From: an uncultured Clostridia bacterium
Lineage (GTDB): Bacteria; Bacillota; Clostridia; UBA1381
Assembly: GCA_944392335.1 (NCBI GenBank)
Contig: CALXWJ010000021.1
Location: forward strand, 149,383 to 213,382
Direction: 5' to 3'
Length of the DNA stretch: 64,000 nucleotides
The notes beneath the pieces are model-generated. The model was not told where the DNA came from. It did not search any database and worked only from the letters and a program-made list of their open reading frames with translations. The position numbers and the translations under genes were made by a program. Shown piece after piece: positions 17,853-26,249 of this stretch. Position 1 is the first letter of the stretch; each line of letters starts with the position of its first letter.

Positions 17853-18503
17853 TTAATCGTTCCGTCCATGATCATAACTCAAAATATCACCGGTAAGAGC
17901 GTCAATTTCATATTCATATTCCATGTTATTTTGAATAAATTCAATATCATAGACAACAAGCCCGTTGTCACGATCTAATTTTGACTTTGTAAAAACAACG
18001 TTATTTTCCGACAAACCGGCATTATTCAAGGCAATTTCTTTTGCTTTGTCAACGCCTATATAATCGCTTTGTGCCTGAGGAGTTTGTGCGCTTTGTTCTT
18101 GTTGCGTTTGGGTGTTTTCTCCCTGTGATGTCTGAATATTGTTATCTTCCTGTGATACGTTGCCGCTGTTTTGCGCAGAGTCCGCAATTATACCGGTTTC
18201 AATATCTTTTTTAACTATTTCACCGTTGCTCGATTTTACCGAATAATCATATTTATTTCCGTCTGCAATAAATTCAATATCATATAAGATCTGAAAATCC
18301 TCAAAGTCCGGTTCAATTTTAATATACGTGATATCCTGCTCAGATATCCCCGCATCATTAAGGGCGGCATATTTTGCCATTGTTTTACCGTTTTCCAATA
18401 TTTTTGAAAATGCATATATTATAATCAAAATAATGATCAATGCCGCTATAACACCAACTATTATTTTTCCTTTTTTTGAACTTAACATGTTATTTTTCTC
18501 CAC
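17853..18503 (-). CDS. Membrane-anchored PepSY-domain protein
   Basis: About 216 residues. A short basic N-terminus is followed by one transmembrane helix (IIVGVIAALIIILIIIYAF), then two PepSY-type repeats: residues about 45-105 (MAKYAALNDAGISEQDITYIK...YDIEFIADGNKYDYSV) and about 150-216 (DKAKEIALNNAGLSENNVVFTK...YDIEFIQNNMEYEYEI). A Gln/Ser/Thr-rich linker joins them. PepSY domains are often inhibitory or structural in extracytoplasmic proteins; no function can be assigned. The GTG start chosen has a GGGGGG ribosome site seven bases upstream; an internal ATG six codons later is an alternative. Confidence 0.82.
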   Translation of the reverse strand: MEKNNMLSSKKGKIIVGVIAALIIILIIIYAFSKILENGKTMAKYAALNDAGISEQDITYIKIEPDFEDFQILYDIEFIADGNKYDYSVKSSNGEIVKKDIETGIIADSAQNSGNVSQEDNNIQTSQGENTQTQQEQSAQTPQAQSDYIGVDKAKEIALNNAGLSENNVVFTKSKLDRDNGLVVYDIEFIQNNMEYEYEIDALTGDILSYDHGRND

Positions 18504-18618
18504 TTTTTGACCCCCCTTCAATCATATTATCAAATAATTTAAATATTATATAAAAATGCCCCGTAAATTATGCTTTATAAATAAAGCATATGGGTGTATT
18601 TTTTTATTGCAGCTGTAA

Positions 18619-20370
18619 TTATCTTTTTTTCGTTGCGACCTCTTCAACGATTTTGGCAACAAATTCATCACAGCTCATTGCTCCGATGTCTCCATCCTTT
18701 CTTGAACGGACAGATACAGAATTATTTTCTATATCCTTATCACCTATAACAAGCATATAAGGTATTTTTTCAAGCTGGGCTTCGCGGATTTTATATCCTA
18801 TTTTTTCAGACCTGTCGTCGATTTCAATTCTCCAAATTCCGGCATCTTCAAGTTTTTTCTTAACATCATATACGTAATCAAGATGTCTGTCGGCAATAGG
18901 CAATAATTTAACCTGTACAGGTGCAAGCCATACCGGGAAGGCTCCCGCATATTTTTCAATCAATAAAGCAAGCGTCCTTTCGTAGCATCCTATTGATGTT
19001 CTGTGAATTATATATGGATTTTTCTTGGTTCCGTCTTTATCAACATATTCCATTCCGAATTTTTCAGCCAACATCTGATCTATTTGAATTGTAATCAGAG
19101 TATCTTCTTTTCCGTGAACATTTTTTATCTGAATATCCAGCTTAGGTCCGTAGAATGCTGCTTCTCCGATACCGATTTTATATGGGATTTTCAAATGATC
19201 CAGGATCTTCTTCATAACGCTCTGGGCTTCATCCCACTGTTCTTGAGTTCCGATATATTTTTCCCTGTCATTAGGATCCCACTGCGAAAATCTGTATGAT
19301 ACATCTTCATCTAAACCAAGAGTTTCAAGCATAAAGTTACAAAGCTCCAAACAACCCTTGAATTCGTCCTCCAATTGCTCCGGAGTACACATCAGATGCC
19401 CTTCCGAAATCGTAAATTGACGCACTCTGATAAGTCCGTGCATTTCACCGGACGCTTCATTTCTGAACAATGTTGAGGTTTCGTTCAATCTCATCGGCAG
19501 ATCTCTGTATGAACGTCCCCTGTTTAGATATGCTTGATATTGGAAGGGACATGTCATAGGACGAAGAGCAAAAACCTCTTTATCTTTTTCCTCATCACCC
19601 AATACAAACATACCATCCTTGTAGTGATCCCAGTGTCCTGATAATTTATATAAATCACTTTTTGCCATCAGCGGCGTTTTTGTCAGCTGCCAGCCGCGTT
19701 TTTGTTCTTCATCCTCGACAAACCTTTGAAGTATCTGTATGATCCTTGCGCCTTTTGGCAAAAGTATCGGCAATCCCTGTCCTATCAAATCAGAGGTTGT
19801 AAACAATTCAAGCTCACGACCCAATTTGTTATGATCTCTCTTTTTCGCTTCCTCCAATTGTTCAAGATATGCCGCTAATTCTTCTTTAGTGAAAAAAGCC
19901 GTTCCGTAAATCCTTTGAAGCATTTTGTTCTTTTCATTGCCTCTCCAATAAGCTCCGGTCGCACTCAAAAGTTTATATGCTTTTATCTTACTTGTATATG
20001 CAACATGAGGTCCTGCACATAAATCGGTAAATTCTCCTTGCTTATAAAACGAAATAACCGCATCTTGAGGCAATTCATTTATCAGTTCAACCTTATAGGG
20101 TTCATCCTTCATTAATTCAAGAGCCTCGGATCTCGGCAATTCAAATCTTTCTATTTTAAGATTTTCCTTTGCTATTTTTTTCATCTCCGCCTCAATCGCT
20201 TCAAGGTCTTCAGGTGTAAAAGTATGCTCTGTGTCAAAGTCATAATAAAATCCCGTATCAATTGCAGGGCCTATTGCCAGCTTCGTTTCGGGAAACAGCC
20301 TTTTTACCGCTTGCGCCATCACATGAGACGCCGAATGTCTTAAAGTTTGCAATTCATTCATTTCACACAT
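18619..20370 (-). CDS. thrS: Threonyl-tRNA synthetase lacking the TGS domain
   Basis: A 583-residue class II synthetase that charges tRNA-Thr. The protein begins almost directly at the editing domain (RHSASHVMAQAVKRLFP, with zinc/editing residues later in DLCAGPHV). The catalytic core has RPMTCPFQYQAYL, RLNETSTLFRNEASGEMHGLIRVRQF and HRTSIGCYERTLALLIEKY; the anticodon domain has the C-terminal VKLLPIADRHLDYV. Typical ThrS is about 640 residues with an N-terminal TGS domain of about 60; here that domain is absent. GAGGT lies eight bases before the ATG and a T-box leader lies upstream, so the start is well fixed and the short form is real. Confidence 0.95.
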   Translation of the reverse strand: MCEMNELQTLRHSASHVMAQAVKRLFPETKLAIGPAIDTGFYYDFDTEHTFTPEDLEAIEAEMKKIAKENLKIERFELPRSEALELMKDEPYKVELINELPQDAVISFYKQGEFTDLCAGPHVAYTSKIKAYKLLSATGAYWRGNEKNKMLQRIYGTAFFTKEELAAYLEQLEEAKKRDHNKLGRELELFTTSDLIGQGLPILLPKGARIIQILQRFVEDEEQKRGWQLTKTPLMAKSDLYKLSGHWDHYKDGMFVLGDEEKDKEVFALRPMTCPFQYQAYLNRGRSYRDLPMRLNETSTLFRNEASGEMHGLIRVRQFTISEGHLMCTPEQLEDEFKGCLELCNFMLETLGLDEDVSYRFSQWDPNDREKYIGTQEQWDEAQSVMKKILDHLKIPYKIGIGEAAFYGPKLDIQIKNVHGKEDTLITIQIDQMLAEKFGMEYVDKDGTKKNPYIIHRTSIGCYERTLALLIEKYAGAFPVWLAPVQVKLLPIADRHLDYVYDVKKKLEDAGIWRIEIDDRSEKIGYKIREAQLEKIPYMLVIGDKDIENNSVSVRSRKDGDIGAMSCDEFVAKIVEEVATKKR

Positions 20371-20414
20371 TTTTTGTTACCTCTTTCTTAAAGTTGATTC
20401 ATATTATTTTTCAA

Positions 20415-20693
20415 TAAAAAAACATCCGAAAGTTAAATGCAAAAAAGCATAAAACTTAGGGATGCAAAGTACATCTTTACACGGTTCCACCCTAATTACG
20501 GCAACAGCCGTCACTCAATTTCCGATAACGCCCGGGGAAAGCGGCAATATCTAATCGGTTTTTCCCTTTCAATACGCAACTCCGAAGTGGTATTCACCGC
20601 AATCAGTCAAGAAATGCTTACAGCCACGACATTTCCTCTCTTGTGACCTTCCTTACGGCTACTGTCTTCATCATAGTCATTATATTTATTATG
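20415..20693 (-). promoter_or_regulatory. T-box riboswitch of thrS, specifier ACC (Thr)
   Basis: Minus strand: T-box AGGGTGGAACCGTG (plus 20480-20493), then a terminator with GCATCC and AAGTT on one arm, AACTT and GGATG on the other (plus 20422-20465) and a U-run. In stem I, GAAG pairs with CUUC and the triplet next to it is ACC (plus 20591-20589), a threonine codon. The variable T-box base is A, which matches a U discriminator, the usual base of tRNA-Thr in Firmicutes. It controls thrS by sensing uncharged tRNA-Thr. Confidence 0.95.
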
Positions 20694-20716
20694 ACACTTT
20701 TTTATCTGTTTGTCAA
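20688..20716 (-). promoter_or_regulatory. SigA promoter of the thrS leader
   Basis: Minus strand TTGACA (plus 20711-20716), a 17-base spacer and CATAAT (plus 20688-20693). The stretch 20717-20903 between this promoter and that of spoIIGA is AT-rich with nothing else visible. Confidence 0.75.
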
Positions 20717-20903
20717 TAGAAAATATTTTTTTTATGCATTTTTTTCATTTATATTTTCTTTTATATTTCTTTTTTAGATAATTTTTATTCTCCAAATTAT
20801 AATTTTTTTTATAAAAGCAAATAAAAACTGTCATCATAATACAATTTGCGGCATATGAATATAAATAATCAGTCGACTAAATGTCAGCTTTCTCCAACCG
20901 TCT

Positions 20904-20936
20904 TTGACAAAAAAATCATGGGTTTGGTTGTATAAT
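20904..20936 (+). promoter_or_regulatory. Long-spacer, Spo0A-type promoter of spoIIGA-sigE
   Basis: TTGACA and TATAAT separated by 21 bases instead of 17. In Bacillus the spoIIG promoter also has an over-long spacer (22) and needs Spo0A to work. TTTGACA overlapping the -35 differs by one base from the reverse 0A-box core TTCGACA. This supports Spo0A-dependent activation at the start of sporulation. Confidence 0.6.
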
Positions 20937-21002
20937 GTTTTTATTGAATCAATCAGCTGTTAATATTTTTTTACTGTTTATATCAAAGGACGGAGAATAA
21001 AG

Positions 21003-21806
21003 ATGACAATTTATATAGATTTATTCATTATAATCAACTTTATAGCAGATTACACGATCTTATCAATTGCTAACCAAAAAAAAGGACATAATAAAATACG
21101 AAAAATAATAATTTCGTTTTTAGCATGCATTTATGCATGTTTTTATATAATTTTCCCCCATACGATATTTTACAGTTCTTTTTTTAAATTAGTTTTTTTT
21201 GCTGCCATGATCACCGCTATTCTGCTTCCTTGCGGCAAAAAAGAATATTTTTGCGGACTTTTGAAAGGGATATTATCGATAACTCTTATTTGCGGAACAG
21301 TATACAGTATTTTATATTTGACCGGCAATGCCAATATTTCCGCATTTTATAAACTTCCGACATCCATACTCTTAAGCTGTATTGCGGTCAGTTATATCAT
21401 ACATAAAGCATTTATAAAAATATCCGATAAAAAGCTCTCATTGGAGGGATATACGCTCAGCGTAACATATAATAAAAAACATATTGTTTTATCATGCGAA
21501 CCTGACACAGGTAATTTGCTTTTTGACCCGGTTTCGGATTATCCCGTAATAGTTGCCGACAAAACCATATTAAATAAGCTGTTCGGAAAAGATGTCCGCC
21601 CCATTAATTTATGCGAGGTTGTAAAACCCGAAGATTTTAAAACCGTTCCGTACCATACAATATCCGGTTCCGGGATAATGTTCGGATTCACACCTGATAA
21701 AGTTATGTTAAATTCAAAAAAATTATCTAAAACGATTCTGGCTTTCGCTCCGGAAAAACTCAGCACAGACGCTTTAATAAACCCACTTTTAATTCAGGAA
21801 GGATGA
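21003..21806 (+). CDS. spoIIGA: Sporulation sigma-E processing peptidase
   Basis: A 267-residue membrane aspartyl protease that cleaves pro-SigE in the mother cell after the asymmetric septum forms. The N-terminal half holds about five hydrophobic segments (from [20 protein letters not shown] to [13 protein letters not shown]). The C-terminal half is a soluble protease domain with the catalytic motif CEPDTGNLL and later [10 protein letters not shown]. Length is close to the roughly 300 of Bacillus. It overlaps the 5' end of the sigE frame, the conserved two-gene spoIIG operon, and shows that the organism carries the endospore programme. Confidence 0.93.
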   Translation: MTIYIDLFIIINFIADYTILSIANQKKGHNKIRKIIISFLACIYACFYIIFPHTIFYSSFFKLVFFAAMITAILLPCGKKEYFCGLLKGILSITLICGTVYSILYLTGNANISAFYKLPTSILLSCIAVSYIIHKAFIKISDKKLSLEGYTLSVTYNKKHIVLSCEPDTGNLLFDPVSDYPVIVADKTILNKLFGKDVRPINLCEVVKPEDFKTVPYHTISGSGIMFGFTPDKVMLNSKKLSKTILAFAPEKLSTDALINPLLIQEG

Positions 21807-21811
21807 TTATT

Positions 21812-22525
21812 TTGCAGTCACTTTTAAAAAAACTCGAAACTTTATTTTTATACAAAAGGAAGGAAATACCGAATAATGAAATATATTATATCGGTGGGAG
21901 CGATATCCTTCCTCCCCCTCTTACCAAGGATGAAGAAGATGAAATAGTAAATAAACTTCCGGATGATGAAAAGGCAAAATCCATGCTGATAGAAAGAAAT
22001 CTTCGTCTTGTTGTATATATAGCAAGAAAATTTGAAAATACAGGTGTTTATGTGGAAGATCTGATTTCCATAGGGACCATCGGTCTTATAAAAGCAATAA
22101 ATACTTTCAATCCTGACAAAAACATAAAACTTGCGACCTATGCTTCCCGCTGCATTGAAAATGAGATACTGATGTATCTGCGAAAAAACCAACCCAAAAG
22201 GATTGAAATATCGATCGATGAACCCTTAAATGTTGACTGGGATGGCAATGAGCTGCTTTTATCGGATATTCTCGGAACGGAAAATGATGTAATATACCGC
22301 GGGATCGAGGATGAGGTCGACAAAATGCTCTTGTCCCAGGCAATGAATAAACTTTCAAAAAGAGAAAAGCTCATAATGGAACTGCGTTTCGGTCTTAACA
22401 ACCATCGTGAAAAAACCCAAAAGGAAGTTGCAGACCTTTTGGGAATATCACAATCTTACATATCAAGACTTGAAAAAAGGATTATAACGCGGCTTAAAAA
22501 GGAAATAGCAAAATTAAATCAATAA
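21812..22525 (+). CDS. sigE: RNA polymerase sporulation sigma factor SigE (pro-form)
   Basis: A sigma-70-family factor that drives early mother-cell genes. The core is nearly identical to Bacillus Sig[64 protein letters not shown] and the region 4 helix [19 protein letters not shown]. The N-terminal pro-sequence of about 30 residues ends before [13 protein letters not shown], the region cut by SpoIIGA. TTG at 21812 is preferred: AGGAAGG lies nine bases upstream, whereas the ATG at 21803 touches that ribosome site. Cotranscribed with spoIIGA. Confidence 0.95.
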   Translation: MQSLLKKLETLFLYKRKEIPNNEIYYIGGSDILPPPLTKDEEDEIVNKLPDDEKAKSMLIERNLRLVVYIARKFENTGVYVEDLISIGTIGLIKAINTFNPDKNIKLATYASRCIENEILMYLRKNQPKRIEISIDEPLNVDWDGNELLLSDILGTENDVIYRGIEDEVDKMLLSQAMNKLSKREKLIMELRFGLNNHREKTQKEVADLLGISQSYISRLEKRIITRLKKEIAKLNQ

Positions 22526-22566
22526 TATAATCTTTTAATATTTATAAAAAAAGAATAAATATAAAA

Positions 22567-22594
22567 AAACTCCTAAAAATAACTTTAAGGAGTT
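22567..22594. other. Hairpin over the ribosome site of the DMT gene
   Basis: AACTCCT pairs with the later AGGAGTT, which contains the Shine-Dalgarno sequence of the gene at 22602. Read on the minus strand the same hairpin ends in TTTTTTT, so it may equally be a terminator for antisense transcription from pnuC. Confidence 0.45.
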
Positions 22595-22601
22595 GATGTA
22601 A

Positions 22602-23030
22602 ATGGGTTTTATTTTCAGTATCATTGCCGGAGCGGCTATGAGTATTCAGGGTGTTATGAATACACGATTAAGTGAAAAAATAGGTCTTTACGAATCGAAT
22701 GCATTTGTTCAGGGTACAGCATTTTTACTGTCCCTTTTGTCAGTATGGATCTTAGGAAAAGGAAGCTTTAAAAATATAGGCGATGTAAACAAATTTTATC
22801 TTTTAGGCGGCGTTCTCGGACTTATAATCACAATAACCGTAATGCTCGGCGTAGGAAAACTGAGCCCGACAGTCGCCATATCAACAATATTAATTTCACA
22901 GCTGCTCGTTGCGGCAATTATTGACGCGTTCGGTCTTATGGGCAGCGAAAAAATCGCATTTACCTGGAACAAATATGTCGGGCTTATATTGTTGATCGGA
23001 GGTATGCTTTTGTTTAAATGGAAAACATAA
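22602..23030 (+). CDS. DMT-superfamily small transporter (DUF606/YdcZ-like)
   Basis: A 142-residue protein with about five hydrophobic helices (GFIFSIIAGAAMSIQGVMNTRLSEKIG, then four more). The N-terminal GAAMSIQGVMNTRL and the central LSPTVAISTILISQL are typical of the DUF606/YdcZ group of drug/metabolite exporters. Such short units usually act as dimers or pairs. AAGGAG lies nine bases before the ATG, inside a hairpin. Substrate unknown. It converges with pnuC, leaving only four bases between the stop codons. Confidence 0.8.
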   Translation: MGFIFSIIAGAAMSIQGVMNTRLSEKIGLYESNAFVQGTAFLLSLLSVWILGKGSFKNIGDVNKFYLLGGVLGLIITITVMLGVGKLSPTVAISTILISQLLVAAIIDAFGLMGSEKIAFTWNKYVGLILLIGGMLLFKWKT

Positions 23031-23034
23031 AAAA

Positions 23035-23724
23035 TCATGTTTGTCTTTTCTGCATTCTTGACCAATTTGCAAAGCCGTACAGATCATTAATAAAAAACGC
23101 GGCAAAACAAATCAATACCGATATATATGAAATATCCGTAAATGCCGCCATTGTCCATAATATGATCAATACCAGATCATTCAACGCATATCCGAGCGCA
23201 TAAAAAGCGCTTCTTCTGAATGTCAGATACACCGCGATAAAGCTTGTTGTGACAGAAACGGTACTCGGCAGCAGATTAGCAGTATTGAAATATTTTAATA
23301 TAAAATAAAAAATATATGTTACGACAGAAGCAAGAATAAATATCAATATCCACTCTTTACCGGGTATTTTATTTATTTTTACTTCTGATCTGTTTTCTTT
23401 ATAAGGATGTTTAAGCCACGATATAAGCGAAATAACAGCCATCGGCCCCGTCATCCCCACATAAGTTATCATCTCGCCGTAATACGCAAAATCATACGAT
23501 ATTATACCGTATAAAATACTGAATATAATCATTAAAAACTGTCCGACTGGATTGCCTTTTGCGCAAAAGATCAATGCGGTTTCGCCTATGACCGATGCTG
23601 CAAGCGTCAAATAATTTGTCCTGTCAAAAACAAAAAAAGATATCATTATCAATAATACCGAAACAGTCCATAAAGCTTTTTCTTCTTTATTAAAGTATCT
23701 CATACACATTTTTATCTTTTTCAT
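23035..23724 (-). CDS. pnuC: PnuC-family nicotinamide riboside / vitamin transporter
   Basis: A 229-residue membrane protein with about seven helices. The family-typical FNTANLLPSTVSVTTSFIAVYLTFRR and ALNDLVLIILW followed by DLYGFANWSRMQ mark it as PnuC. Members facilitate uptake of nicotinamide riboside, but related PnuT/PnuX/PnuN take thiamine, riboflavin or nucleosides, and sequence inspection does not separate them. AAGGGG precedes the ATG. The gene has its own consensus promoter and a roughly 130-base leader with a strong terminator hairpin, implying attenuation by a ligand or other signal. Confidence 0.88.
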   Translation of the reverse strand: MKKIKMCMRYFNKEEKALWTVSVLLIMISFFVFDRTNYLTLAASVIGETALIFCAKGNPVGQFLMIIFSILYGIISYDFAYYGEMITYVGMTGPMAVISLISWLKHPYKENRSEVKINKIPGKEWILIFILASVVTYIFYFILKYFNTANLLPSTVSVTTSFIAVYLTFRRSAFYALGYALNDLVLIILWTMAAFTDISYISVLICFAAFFINDLYGFANWSRMQKRQT

Positions 23725-23755
23725 AATATTCCCCTTCCTGTTTTTTAAATTTAAT

Positions 23756-23855
23756 CAAAAAAAAATAAACATTCATATACATCTTCAAAGACCTAACGAT
23801 GTATATTGAATGCTTAAGCATTTCTCTACCCGGTGGCAGTTCCTATTACTATTGT
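23756..23855 (-). promoter_or_regulatory. Candidate riboswitch/attenuator leader of pnuC
   Basis: On the minus strand the transcript first forms a hairpin CUGCC-ACCG-GGUAG, then the palindrome AAUGCUUAAGCAUU, and then a long stem (plus 23770-23812) in which AUACAUC pairs with GAUGUAU and CAUUCA with UGAAUG, followed by UUUAUUUUUUUUU. The last is a convincing intrinsic terminator inside the leader, 45 bases before the gene. The GCAUUC overlap allows an alternative fold between the palindrome and the terminator. I could not match it to TPP, preQ1, NAD+ or other classes I know. Confidence 0.6.
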
Positions 23856-23861
23856 ATAAGA

Positions 23862-23890
23862 AGTATATCACAGTATTTATCTTATGTCAA
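23862..23890 (-). promoter_or_regulatory. SigA promoter of pnuC
   Basis: Minus strand TTGACA (plus 23885-23890), a 17-base spacer and TATACT (plus 23862-23867). Confidence 0.75.
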
Positions 23891-23978
23891 GATGTATATT
23901 AAAGATTGGTTAGATAAAACAAATTTTTTCACATATTTTAACATTTATCAGTCATTTTTTATTATTTTAAAAAAACAA

Positions 23979-24007
23979 TAGACAAATTAATAAAAAAGAT
24001 GTATAAT
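23979..24007 (+). promoter_or_regulatory. SigA promoter of upp
   Basis: TAGACA, a 17-base spacer and TATAAT; the start codon follows about 48 bases later. Confidence 0.7.
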
Positions 24008-24054
24008 GTATTCGATGTAATTTTTCCCATTTGGGAGATAGGAGATTTAATAAC

Positions 24055-24684
24055 ATGGACAAAATGGTAAATATACTTACGCACCCACTGATAGCACATA
24101 AACTTACGATTATGCGTGATAAAAACACCTCTGTAAAGGATTTCAGAGAATGTGCTCACGAGGTGGCCCTATTGATCGGATATGAAGCTACAAAAGATTT
24201 AATTCTGTCGGATCATGAAATTGAAACACCCATTACAAAAACAATAGGTAAAACAATAGAAAAACAAGTTGCACTGATCCCGATACTGAGAGCCGGCTTG
24301 GGAATGGTTGATGCAATGATGGACTTGATTCCCGCTGCAAAAATCGGGCATATCGGATTATACCGAAATGAAGAAACGCTGGAGCCTGTTGAATATTACT
24401 GCAAGCTTCCTACCGACATAGCAAAAAGACAGGTCCTTGTGCTGGATCCAATGCTTGCAACAGGCGGAAGTGCGGTAGCGGCAATCAATTTTATAAAAAA
24501 GCGCAATGCAAACAACATTAAATTTTGCTGTATAATAGCTGCACCGGAGGGTATAAAGGTTTTACGCGAAGCTCATCCTGATGTTGAAATTTTCTGCGGG
24601 GCTCTTGATGAAAAATTAAATGAACACGGATACATCGTTCCGGGTCTTGGAGACGCCGGCGACAGGTTGTTCGGTACTCTTTGA
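24055..24684 (+). CDS. upp: Uracil phosphoribosyltransferase
   Basis: A 209-residue enzyme that makes UMP from uracil and PRPP in pyrimidine salvage. Seen: [17 protein letters not shown] near the N-terminus, [14 protein letters not shown], the PRPP loop [12 protein letters not shown] and the C-terminal uracil-binding region [16 protein letters not shown]. Length is exactly that of the family (208-209) when started at MDKMVN, whose ATG lies 10 bases after GGAG. Monocistronic with its own promoter. Confidence 0.96.
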   Translation: MDKMVNILTHPLIAHKLTIMRDKNTSVKDFRECAHEVALLIGYEATKDLILSDHEIETPITKTIGKTIEKQVALIPILRAGLGMVDAMMDLIPAAKIGHIGLYRNEETLEPVEYYCKLPTDIAKRQVLVLDPMLATGGSAVAAINFIKKRNANNIKFCCIIAAPEGIKVLREAHPDVEIFCGALDEKLNEHGYIVPGLGDAGDRLFGTL

Positions 24685-24771
24685 TTTTTTAACTATATTT
24701 ATTCGATATATAATAATGGAATATATTTAATATATAATTATACATATCAAAATTCTTAGGAGGAATATTTT

Positions 24772-25707
24772 ATGAAACTAAAAAATATTGTTTTGACTGT
24801 TCTGTTATGTGCAACAACATTATTACCGACAGCACCGGCATTCGCAAAAGCAAATGTTTATGACGTTCCCACCCTTTGTTATGAGATGACCATCCCAAGC
24901 AATTATTATGCTATGGATGAAACTTCGGAAATCGACGACGGTCAGATCGCCGCAATTGTCGGCGCTCCCGGCGCCAACTTTGTGCCTCTGCTCAAGAACA
25001 AAATCATACTTATTGATTCAAGCACATATAATGCGCAAAATGAACTTTTGTTAGTTGTTGCAAAAAGCGATTTTACCGACAGGGTACAAAATTTTTATAA
25101 CAAGTCTGAGGAATATCTGACTCAGGAATGGTTTCTTGCTCTCGGAGATAAAAAATACTATGACTTTGAGTTTTATCCGACAGATGAAGCTTTATTTGTA
25201 CATACAAGATCAGATTATAACGGGGATATGTTTGAAAACTATATAACCGTAAAAAATGGATTATACTATATGCTGTCCGCAAGAATAAGCGGTAATTACA
25301 ATGCAGCATCAAGCGTCCCGGTTTTAAAAACCCTTGTGGATTCCATTCACTTCACATCACATGATACGATAGTTCGCTTAAACGGCACAGGTATTGAATT
25401 TACACAACGTCCGATGATGTATAACAACAGGACAATGGTTCCGTTGAGAGCTATCTTTGAAGCCATGGGTGCAACGGTTAACTGGGATGATACAACTAAA
25501 ACAGTAACCGCAGAAAAGGACGATACAAAAATATCACTTACTATCAACAGCAATATTCTTTATAAAAACGATGAACAAATCCAGCTTGACGCCCCTGCAA
25601 TACTTTATAACAGTACAACACTTGTTCCGGTGAGAGCGGTTGCAGAAGCCTTCGGTGCACAGGTATCATGGAATGAAAATGCACGTATCGTTGATATTAC
25701 CTATTAA
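24772..25707 (+). CDS. Secreted protein with a copper-amine-oxidase-like stalk domain
   Basis: A 311-residue exported protein. The signal peptide (MKLKNIVLTVLLCATTLLP...) ends at AFA-KA. Residues about 30-195 form a domain I do not recognise (CYEMTIPSNYYAMD...), of the kind that follows signal peptides in Clostridia. Residues about 200-311 are the amine-oxidase N1-like stalk fold: RPMMYNNRTMVPLRAIFEAMGA and then STTLVPVRAVAEAFGAQVSW, two repeats of the VP(L/V)RA motif. These domains are not oxidases and usually help attach or space wall proteins. A second copy of the domain type occurs in the L,D-transpeptidase at 48580. GGAGG precedes the ATG. Confidence 0.85.
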   Translation: MKLKNIVLTVLLCATTLLPTAPAFAKANVYDVPTLCYEMTIPSNYYAMDETSEIDDGQIAAIVGAPGANFVPLLKNKIILIDSSTYNAQNELLLVVAKSDFTDRVQNFYNKSEEYLTQEWFLALGDKKYYDFEFYPTDEALFVHTRSDYNGDMFENYITVKNGLYYMLSARISGNYNAASSVPVLKTLVDSIHFTSHDTIVRLNGTGIEFTQRPMMYNNRTMVPLRAIFEAMGATVNWDDTTKTVTAEKDDTKISLTINSNILYKNDEQIQLDAPAILYNSTTLVPVRAVAEAFGAQVSWNENARIVDITY

Positions 25708-25762
25708 TTACAAGATATACTCTTTGTCGGTATTTTGGTAAAATAATTAAATGAAATATTGC

Positions 25763-25806
25763 AACATGCAGCTGCCTAAAAAGCAGCTGCATGTTCATTT
25801 TTTACT
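25763..25806 (+). terminator. Strong intrinsic terminator
   Basis: AACATGCAGCTGC pairs perfectly with GCAGCTGCATGTT (13 bp), followed by CATTTTTT. Confidence 0.92.
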
Positions 25807-25826
25807 TTTTAACATATTTTATTATT

Positions 25827-26117
25827 TTATTTCCTCTTATTCTTTAATACGTTTATCGTATGTTGCAAAAGCTGTATCTCTTCCGTCTCCAATTCTGAAA
25901 CATCCAAAAATTGCTTTGTTTCTTTTCCTAAAAGGTAATCTGTTGTTACATGAAAAACATTTGACAATCTTAATAATATTTCCGGTGATGGATACCTTTC
26001 TTGCAACTCATAATATGACACAACCGATTTTGATACTTGTATTTGCATTCCTAATTCTTTTTGAGTCAGACCGGCTTGTAATCTCAACTCTTTTAATTTT
26101 TCACCAAAGTTAGCCAT
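25827..26117 (-). CDS. XRE-family transcriptional regulator
   Basis: A 96-residue DNA-binding protein. Residues about 6-62 form a Cro/CI helix-turn-helix (LKELRLQAGLTQKELGMQI then VSKSVVSYYELQERYPSPEILLRLSNVF), followed by DYLLG and a short C-terminal helix that probably dimerises. AGGTG lies upstream of the ATG. It is divergently arranged with the SLOG gene at 26250 and the shared spacer has two TAAATAAGT copies, so self- and neighbour-regulation is likely. No toxin partner was found. Confidence 0.88.
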   Translation of the reverse strand: MANFGEKLKELRLQAGLTQKELGMQIQVSKSVVSYYELQERYPSPEILLRLSNVFHVTTDYLLGKETKQFLDVSELETEEIQLLQHTINVLKNKRK

Positions 26118-26148
26118 ATTAACACCTCATTTCATATATAGTTTATCT

Positions 26149-26218
26149 TAAATAAGTATTAATATGGTTGACAATTATAACTAAATAAGTTGACTATTTT
26201 AGAAATTTATGTTATAAT
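26149..26218. promoter_or_regulatory. Divergent control region: promoter plus candidate operator repeats
   Basis: TTGACT (26190-26195), a 17-base spacer and TATAAT (26213-26218) form a plus-strand promoter for the SLOG gene. TAAATAAGT occurs at 26149-26157 and 26182-26190, 33 bases (about three helical turns) apart in the same orientation, the second abutting the -35. They are plausible sites for the XRE protein. Confidence 0.5.
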
Positions 26219-26249
26219 GCAATTACTATTTAAAAAAAGGTGATAAAAT

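Noticed and set aside
23756..23855. TPP or preQ1 riboswitch in the pnuC leader
   Set aside because: The conserved cores of those classes are not present; kept only as an unassigned leader.
24772..25707. Copper amine oxidase
   Set aside because: Only the N-terminal stalk-like fold is present; the catalytic oxidase domain is absent.
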